Assembly (NCBI GenBank): GCA_029934875.1
Contig: JAOZLK010000224.1
Coordinates: 1-7,202, forward strand
Source of the DNA: Bacteroidales bacterium
GTDB taxonomy: Bacteria > Bacteroidota > Bacteroidia > Bacteroidales > GCA-2748055
Length of the DNA: 7,202 nucleotides
Direction: 5' to 3'
Part shown: positions 1-4,298 of the stretch, piece after piece
How positions within the stretch are numbered: the stretch's first letter is position 1
Layout: every line of letters starts with the position of its first letter
Position numbers and translations under genes: made by a program
Notes under the pieces: generated by a model
Told to the model about the DNA's origin: nothing
Seen by the model: the letters and a program-made list of their open reading frames with translations, nothing else
Databases searched by the model: none

Positions 1-570
1 AAGGGTGAAGATTATTAACTCAAACCAGAGCTCTTCCTGCTTTTTAAAAAGGCGATGATTATATCTCCAAAGCCCTTGTTCGCAGATTCAATAAATCCGT
101 ATGTAATCCCGGCCAATCCCAGGGTGGCAAAGAAGGCACTAAACATTGACCATAGGCCATGGCCCTCCTGTTTTGTTAGCCGGAAATTGTGCACTAAGAA
201 TAGATAAGCTTCCGGGTATCAGGAGGGCCCCGCCTATACCCTGAAAGACCCTGGCTGTAATTAATTGCGTTGCATTTGTTGAAATCCCGCAAAACAGGGA
301 GGCAATCATGAAGAGGAATAAGCCAAGGCCAAAAATCCGATTTCGTCCATATCGATCTCCCATGGCGCCTCCAATCAGCAATAGGGCTGATAAAAATAAG
401 GAGTAAGCATTTACAACCCATAGTAGTTGAGGTCCGCTAAGTCCCAGGTCGTGTTGAAGCGCGGGCAAGGCAATATTGAGTGCACTTCCATCAATAAATA
501 CAAGACTCGATGCCAAAATGGTAACAAGCAGGGTCCATCTCTCATTAGAACTGTAATTTACCCTTGCCAT
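1..570 (-). pseudogene. Decayed DHA2-family (EmrB/QacA-like) MFS efflux transporter, 5' remnant
   Basis: The first 133 or so residues read as a normal drug:proton antiporter N-terminus: a short cytoplasmic tail, then hydrophobic helices with motif D1 (FIDGSALNIALP, residues 26-36), motif A (GGAMGDRYGR, 67-76) and motif B (RVFQGIGGA, 107-115). The frame then breaks near 160-174 and stops at TAG 139-141. Homology resumes in another frame from about 162 leftwards (GLWSMFSAFFATLGLAGITYG, then a short hydrophobic tail) and ends at TAA TAA (12-17). The resumed part joins the start of TM5 directly to a sequence normally found some 60-70 residues later, so an internal segment is lost. A third region near the left edge is also compressed. 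About 480 residues is usual for the family; here no functional 12-14 helix protein can form. Whether more 3' remnant lies beyond position 1 is not visible. Simple frameshift errors in the assembly could explain the frame change but not the missing segment. Confidence 0.8.
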
Positions 571-746
571 CTCATAACCTTTTTAATGATAATCTCCTTT
601 CTTAATCCGGCCTAAAATCCCAGAAACTAATACACCTATCTTCTCAATCATTCTTAATATATAATCTCGCTGATACATCTGAGGCTAAGTTAGAAATGGA
701 ATTAAACCAAGTTAAGGAAAAATCAATTGTTATAATTATGTAGATA

Positions 747-2024
747 TTAGTTAGTTGGGTTGGTGGAAATGCCTTTTTTAGTGTGGGAGATGAACAGAAA
801 ACTTGCCACTAAGCCCAATACAGCAAAGAGGGTCATTACGGCATATACTTTGTGGTGACCTTCAGCACCGGGATTATTGTCCAATAAGTATCCCAGCCAG
901 GGGCCCAGGAAAATGTCGGGTGTAAATCCCAGAATTGATATTATCCCAACAGCAGTTCCGGTATAAAAAATGGGTATTCTGGCTTCCTGGATCAGAGCAA
1001 AGTACAAAGACCTCAGACCATATACACCAACCAATACCAGAGCCAGATTTATAAGCACCAGGACTGCAGTATGGTCGAGTAAACCCAGGGCAAGCATTCC
1101 TGCTCCCAATAATGTCAGTGCAAAAGAGATGAATATTATCTTTGATGCATTTATCTTATCGGCTAAATATCCTGCCAGTATCGCCACAAAAGCACGCATC
1201 CATATTGCACCTGTAGTAAGAGCTGCTGAATTCAATTCGCTGTAGCCCAGAACCTCGTTTGCATATAATGATAGGTAGTCGCTCATTTTGTACCCCACAT
1301 AGGCACAGATTATTATTACAGACAGTAACCAGATGGAGGGATATTTCATGAGGGAGATAACCTGGCTGGCCCTGACCCGATCGGCAGGCCTGTACTGCTT
1401 ATTGTCCGGAACAAACCGCCAAACCAGGGCACCACTGATCATGATAAATATGGAGGTGAACAGGACTACATTTAGAAAGGCAGAGATTCGATCTGCCGAA
1501 TGGTTTGCCTGGCTGGTGGATTCGGGACTAAAATCGGAAAAAATAATTAGGGCCATGGTTCCCAACAATGCTGCAGTCGTTCCTCTGCCTGCTTCGAGCC
1601 AACCAAAAGCACTGCCCTGAGAATCGGCTCCTCCCCATTCCCGTGTGGCCCTGATTAAAGCAGCCCAGAACAGCAGGATGGTGGTTACGCCCCAGAAAGC
1701 ATATAAAAACATCATGCTTCCCTTCAAGGGAACAAAGTACATTAGCATCCCTCCCAGGGATGTCAGCCACAGAGCAAAGCTCATCAGCTTACGGGAAGGG
1801 AACTTATCGGCCAGTGGCCCTCCAAAAAAATATGAGAACATTGCAAAAATACCATAAATTGAGAAGTATGTTCCCAATTCAGTATTTGTAATATCAAATA
1901 CAATCAGTAGTGTTGGCCTGAATATGCGTACTAAAACAAAGGGTAAAAAGAAAATGCTTTCACCGGCTATGATTAGCGCGATTATTGTGGAGCTGCTTCT
2001 GGCAGGCGATTTTGATCTAAGCAT
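747..2024 (-). CDS. MFS permease, probable sugar or organic-anion uptake transporter
   Basis: This is a complete 425-residue, strongly hydrophobic protein of the usual MFS length with about 12 membrane segments in two halves, placing it in the inner membrane. The motif-A signature between helices 2 and 3 (GGPLADKFPSRK, residues 68-79) recurs in the second half (GYLADKINASK, 285-295), as expected from the internal duplication of the fold. A conserved stretch after helix 4 (IRATREWGG, 124-132, then FGWLEAGRG, 140-148) resembles uptake permeases of the YihN/YqcE or UhpC/GlpT-like kind rather than drug exporters; that assignment is from memory of the family. The start is the first ATG after an in-frame TGA at 2034-2036. 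It is divergent from the GH127 gene with 122 bp between them, so import of the sugar released by that enzyme is a reasonable inference, but the substrate cannot be read from the sequence. The protein looks intact. Confidence 0.85.
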   Translation of the reverse strand: MLRSKSPARSSSTIIALIIAGESIFFLPFVLVRIFRPTLLIVFDITNTELGTYFSIYGIFAMFSYFFGGPLADKFPSRKLMSFALWLTSLGGMLMYFVPLKGSMMFLYAFWGVTTILLFWAALIRATREWGGADSQGSAFGWLEAGRGTTAALLGTMALIIFSDFSPESTSQANHSADRISAFLNVVLFTSIFIMISGALVWRFVPDNKQYRPADRVRASQVISLMKYPSIWLLSVIIICAYVGYKMSDYLSLYANEVLGYSELNSAALTTGAIWMRAFVAILAGYLADKINASKIIFISFALTLLGAGMLALGLLDHTAVLVLINLALVLVGVYGLRSLYFALIQEARIPIFYTGTAVGIISILGFTPDIFLGPWLGYLLDNNPGAEGHHKVYAVMTLFAVLGLVASFLFISHTKKGISTNPTN

Positions 2025-2050
2025 TAATTCATTTCAAGTCTTAAAGGAAG

Positions 2051-2058
2051 CAAATGTA
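2051..2058 (-). promoter_or_regulatory. Bacteroidota -7 element for the MFS permease gene
   Basis: Read on the minus strand this is TACATTTG, an exact match to the Bacteroidota -7 consensus TAnnTTTG. It would place the transcription start near 2045 and leave a leader of about 20 nt before the ATG at 2024. No clear TTG/TTTG -33 element sits 19-21 bp further upstream, so the call rests on the -7 box and its position. Confidence 0.4.
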
Positions 2059-2083
2059 GTAAATACATGAAACTGACGAGCTC

Positions 2084-2113
2084 TTGCTCCAGCATAGTAG
2101 AGAAGAATTTTTG
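2084..2113 (+). promoter_or_regulatory. Candidate Bacteroidota promoter for the GH127 gene
   Basis: A TTG at 2084-2086 is followed by a 19-bp spacer and AATTTTTG at 2106-2113, which matches the -7 consensus TAnnTTTG at five of the six fixed positions. The spacing is right for the Bacteroidota housekeeping sigma factor. Transcription would start near 2119-2120, giving a leader of under 30 nt. It lies only about 26 bp from the opposing MFS -7 box, so the two core promoters are almost back to back. Confidence 0.35.
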
Positions 2114-2146
2114 TAAATTGCTTGTTGTAAACATCCCATTGGAAAA

Positions 2147-4084
2147 ATGAAAAGATTCAAAATCGCAGTATTGGCAATGATGCTAATGCTTATTGCCTGC
2201 TCATGCAGCACTGAGAAATCAATGCAGGATTATCCCTATCAGCCGGTTCCTTTTACCCAGGTCAGGCTTACGGATAAGTTCTGGGCACCCAGGATTGAAA
2301 CCAACCGGGCAATCACCATCCCCTTTGCCTTCAAAAAAAGCGAGGAGACCGGGCGAATAGAGAACTTCCTGGTTGCAGGAGCTTTGTCTGATGGGAAATG
2401 GACCGGAGGCTTTGGATTTAATGATTCCGATGTATCTAAAATTATAGAAGGGGCATCCTATTGCCTGAATGTAAAGCCTGATGAAAAGCTGGATTCGCAA
2501 CTTGATGAATTGATCCGCTACTATGATGCTGCCCAGGAGGAAGATGGCTTTTTGTATACGCTCTGGTCGGCACGTGAGACGGTAGATCAATACGATAACC
2601 TTTGCTGTAAACCGAATCTAAATGATCGCTGGTCAGAAATCCCACATGCCCATCAGCTTTATAATGTGGGCCATATGTACGAAGCGGGTGCTGCTCATTA
2701 CCAGGCCACGGGTAAAACCGCGTTGCTGGATGTTTGTATAAAAAATGCCGATCTGATTTGTTCTACCTTTCATCCCGGAGGGCTTACAGAACCTCCCGGC
2801 CACCAGGAGATCGAACTTGGGCTGGTCAAGCTCTACCGTGCAACAGGGGATGAAAAATACCTGGAACAGGCCAAATATTTTCTTGATCTGCGTGGACGGA
2901 ACCTGGAGGGCAGATCCAGCTCGATGAGCTATAACCAGGATCATAGTCTGGTGCTTGAGCAGGATGAAGCCGTGGGTCATGCGGTACGTGCCAATTACAT
3001 GTATGCTGCCATGGCCGATGTGGCAGCGCTCACCGGTGATTCCTCATACCTGAAAGCCATCGACCGACTGTGGAACAATGTGGTCACGAAAAAGCTATAT
3101 CTCACCGGCGGTGTGGGAGCTTCACACCAGGGTGAAGCCTACGGAAAAAATTATGAGCTGCCTAACCTTACGGCTTACAGCGAAACATGCGCATCCATAG
3201 CCAATGTTTACTGGAATCACCGCATGTTTCTTTTACACGGCGATGCGAACTATATTGATGTAATGGAGCGATCGCTTTATAATGCGGTACTTAGTGGCGT
3301 GGCACTTGATGGGAAGCATTTTTTCTATCCCAATCCACTGGCATCAGACGGCAGCCATGCACGTAGTCCATGGTTTGGTTGTGCCTGTTGTCCAAGTAAC
3401 CTGACCCGGTTTATGGCCAGTTTAGGCGGGTATATGTACGCAGTCCGCATGGATGCAATATACATCAACCTCTTTGCTGGAAGCACGGCTAGCGTGGAAG
3501 TTGGGGGAATGAAAGTAAAGCTTACCCAGGATACAGGATATCCCTGGGATGGACTGGTGAAAATAGTGCTTGAACCTGAAAGTAAGGCTTCCTTCACCAT
3601 AAGGATCCGCATTCCGGGCTGGGCGCAAGATCATGCTGTTCCGGGAGACCTTTATTCCTTTATGAATAAGATTGATGAAAAAGCTTCCCTTAAAGTAAAT
3701 GGAAATGAGATTGCACTTGAGATGGATCATGGATACGCAGTAATTGACAGGCAATGGAAGGAAGGTGACGAAATTGAATTGTACCTGCCCATGCCGGTTC
3801 GCAGGGTGATGGCCAAGCAGGCAGTTGAGGCAGACCGGGGAAGGGTAGCCTTGCAACGGGGCCCACTTGTTTATTGCATCGAGCATCCTGATGTACCTGA
3901 AGGCAAAGTCGATCAGGTGCTGATCACGGATGATGCTGAGTTCAGTACAAAATTTCAGGAAAATCTGTTGGGAGGAATTACAATAATTGAAGGAGAAGCC
4001 TTTAATTTAATTCCCTATTATGCCTGGGCCCACAGGGGAAAGGGGCAGATGGCAGTCTGGATCCAGAGAAAGGCCAGTCTTTAA
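2147..4084 (+). CDS. GH127 beta-L-arabinofuranosidase-like lipoprotein
   Basis: This 645-residue protein matches the length and layout of glycoside hydrolase family 127 (type enzyme HypBA1 of Bifidobacterium longum, about 658 residues), which releases beta-linked L-arabinofuranose with retention. Residues 1-18 form a lipoprotein signal peptide ending in the lipobox LIAC, so Cys18 should be lipidated and the enzyme membrane-anchored. The family N-terminus follows (PFTQVRLTDKFWAPRIETNR, 35-54), then the (alpha/alpha)6 barrel. The GEAYGKNYELPN segment has Glu330 at the position of the HypBA1 acid/base Glu322. SETCAS supplies Glu346 and Cys348, and CACCPSN supplies Cys414 and Cys415, together matching the zinc ligands and cysteine nucleophile (Glu338, Cys340, Cys417, Cys418). 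Beta-sandwich domains follow, and the protein ends with the typical IPYYAWAHRGKGQMAVWI (622-639), so it is full length. The start is the first ATG after an in-frame TAA at 2114-2116. GH127 also includes enzymes acting on other pectin sugars (for example aceric acid in RG-II), so the exact substrate is uncertain. Confidence 0.93.
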   Translation: MKRFKIAVLAMMLMLIACSCSTEKSMQDYPYQPVPFTQVRLTDKFWAPRIETNRAITIPFAFKKSEETGRIENFLVAGALSDGKWTGGFGFNDSDVSKIIEGASYCLNVKPDEKLDSQLDELIRYYDAAQEEDGFLYTLWSARETVDQYDNLCCKPNLNDRWSEIPHAHQLYNVGHMYEAGAAHYQATGKTALLDVCIKNADLICSTFHPGGLTEPPGHQEIELGLVKLYRATGDEKYLEQAKYFLDLRGRNLEGRSSSMSYNQDHSLVLEQDEAVGHAVRANYMYAAMADVAALTGDSSYLKAIDRLWNNVVTKKLYLTGGVGASHQGEAYGKNYELPNLTAYSETCASIANVYWNHRMFLLHGDANYIDVMERSLYNAVLSGVALDGKHFFYPNPLASDGSHARSPWFGCACCPSNLTRFMASLGGYMYAVRMDAIYINLFAGSTASVEVGGMKVKLTQDTGYPWDGLVKIVLEPESKASFTIRIRIPGWAQDHAVPGDLYSFMNKIDEKASLKVNGNEIALEMDHGYAVIDRQWKEGDEIELYLPMPVRRVMAKQAVEADRGRVALQRGPLVYCIEHPDVPEGKVDQVLITDDAEFSTKFQENLLGGITIIEGEAFNLIPYYAWAHRGKGQMAVWIQRKASL

Positions 4085-4298
4085 GCATTCGTTCTGTTGA
4101 CTAGAGATCACCCAGCATAAAGACTTCAATCTCCGCCTCAATATCCCAGAGGTATTTTCTAAATAAGACCTTTTCGCCCGGAAAACTAGATGTCTATGTT
4201 TAAAAATGTACTTTTGTGTGTTTTTTAACGGAATGTATCGAAGGGTTGTATTTATTTAGGGATGCAGTAAAATGTTTAACCGTAGAAGTTGATATCAA
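4085..4298. other. AT-rich intergenic gap between the GH127 gene and the polyketide synthase gene
   Basis: This 214-bp spacer separates two genes on the same strand and contains no complete gene. The left part (4101-4193) has a short open frame on the minus strand without a usable start, discussed as a possible relic. The right part (about 4195-4298) is AT-rich and carries a -7-like box. Short inverted repeats (CCTC/GAGG around 4136-4153 and TTTTC/GAAAA at 4171-4185) are too weak to call a terminator. Confidence 0.5.
4209..4216 (+). promoter_or_regulatory. Candidate -7 element for the polyketide synthase gene
   Basis: TACTTTTG is an exact match to the Bacteroidota -7 consensus TAnnTTTG and lies in the AT-rich gap upstream of the PKS start. 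It would give a leader of about 75 nt. No TTG/TTTG -33 element is found at the proper distance, so this could be a chance match in AT-rich DNA or a promoter that needs an activator. Confidence 0.3.

Noticed and set aside
571..746. Search for a promoter, small RNA or gene between the efflux pseudogene and the MFS permease gene
   Set aside because: There is no TAnnTTTG match, no stable hairpin and no coding frame of note. An AAAGGAG on the minus strand (594-600) is about 23 nt from the ATG, too far for a normal ribosome binding site.
748..767. Apparent short repeats (TTAGT/TTGG) at the end of the MFS permease gene
   Set aside because: They encode the low-complexity C-terminal TNPTN tail and are too short and imperfect to be a repeat element.
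3422..3886. A 154-codon minus-strand frame inside the GH127 gene
   Set aside because: The plus-strand frame carries the GH127 beta-sandwich and family-typical C-terminus here. The antisense translation has no domain character.
4136..4185. Short inverted repeats that could be a terminator after the GH127 gene
   Set aside because: The stems are only 4-5 bp and are not followed by a clean T-run, so a terminator cannot be supported.
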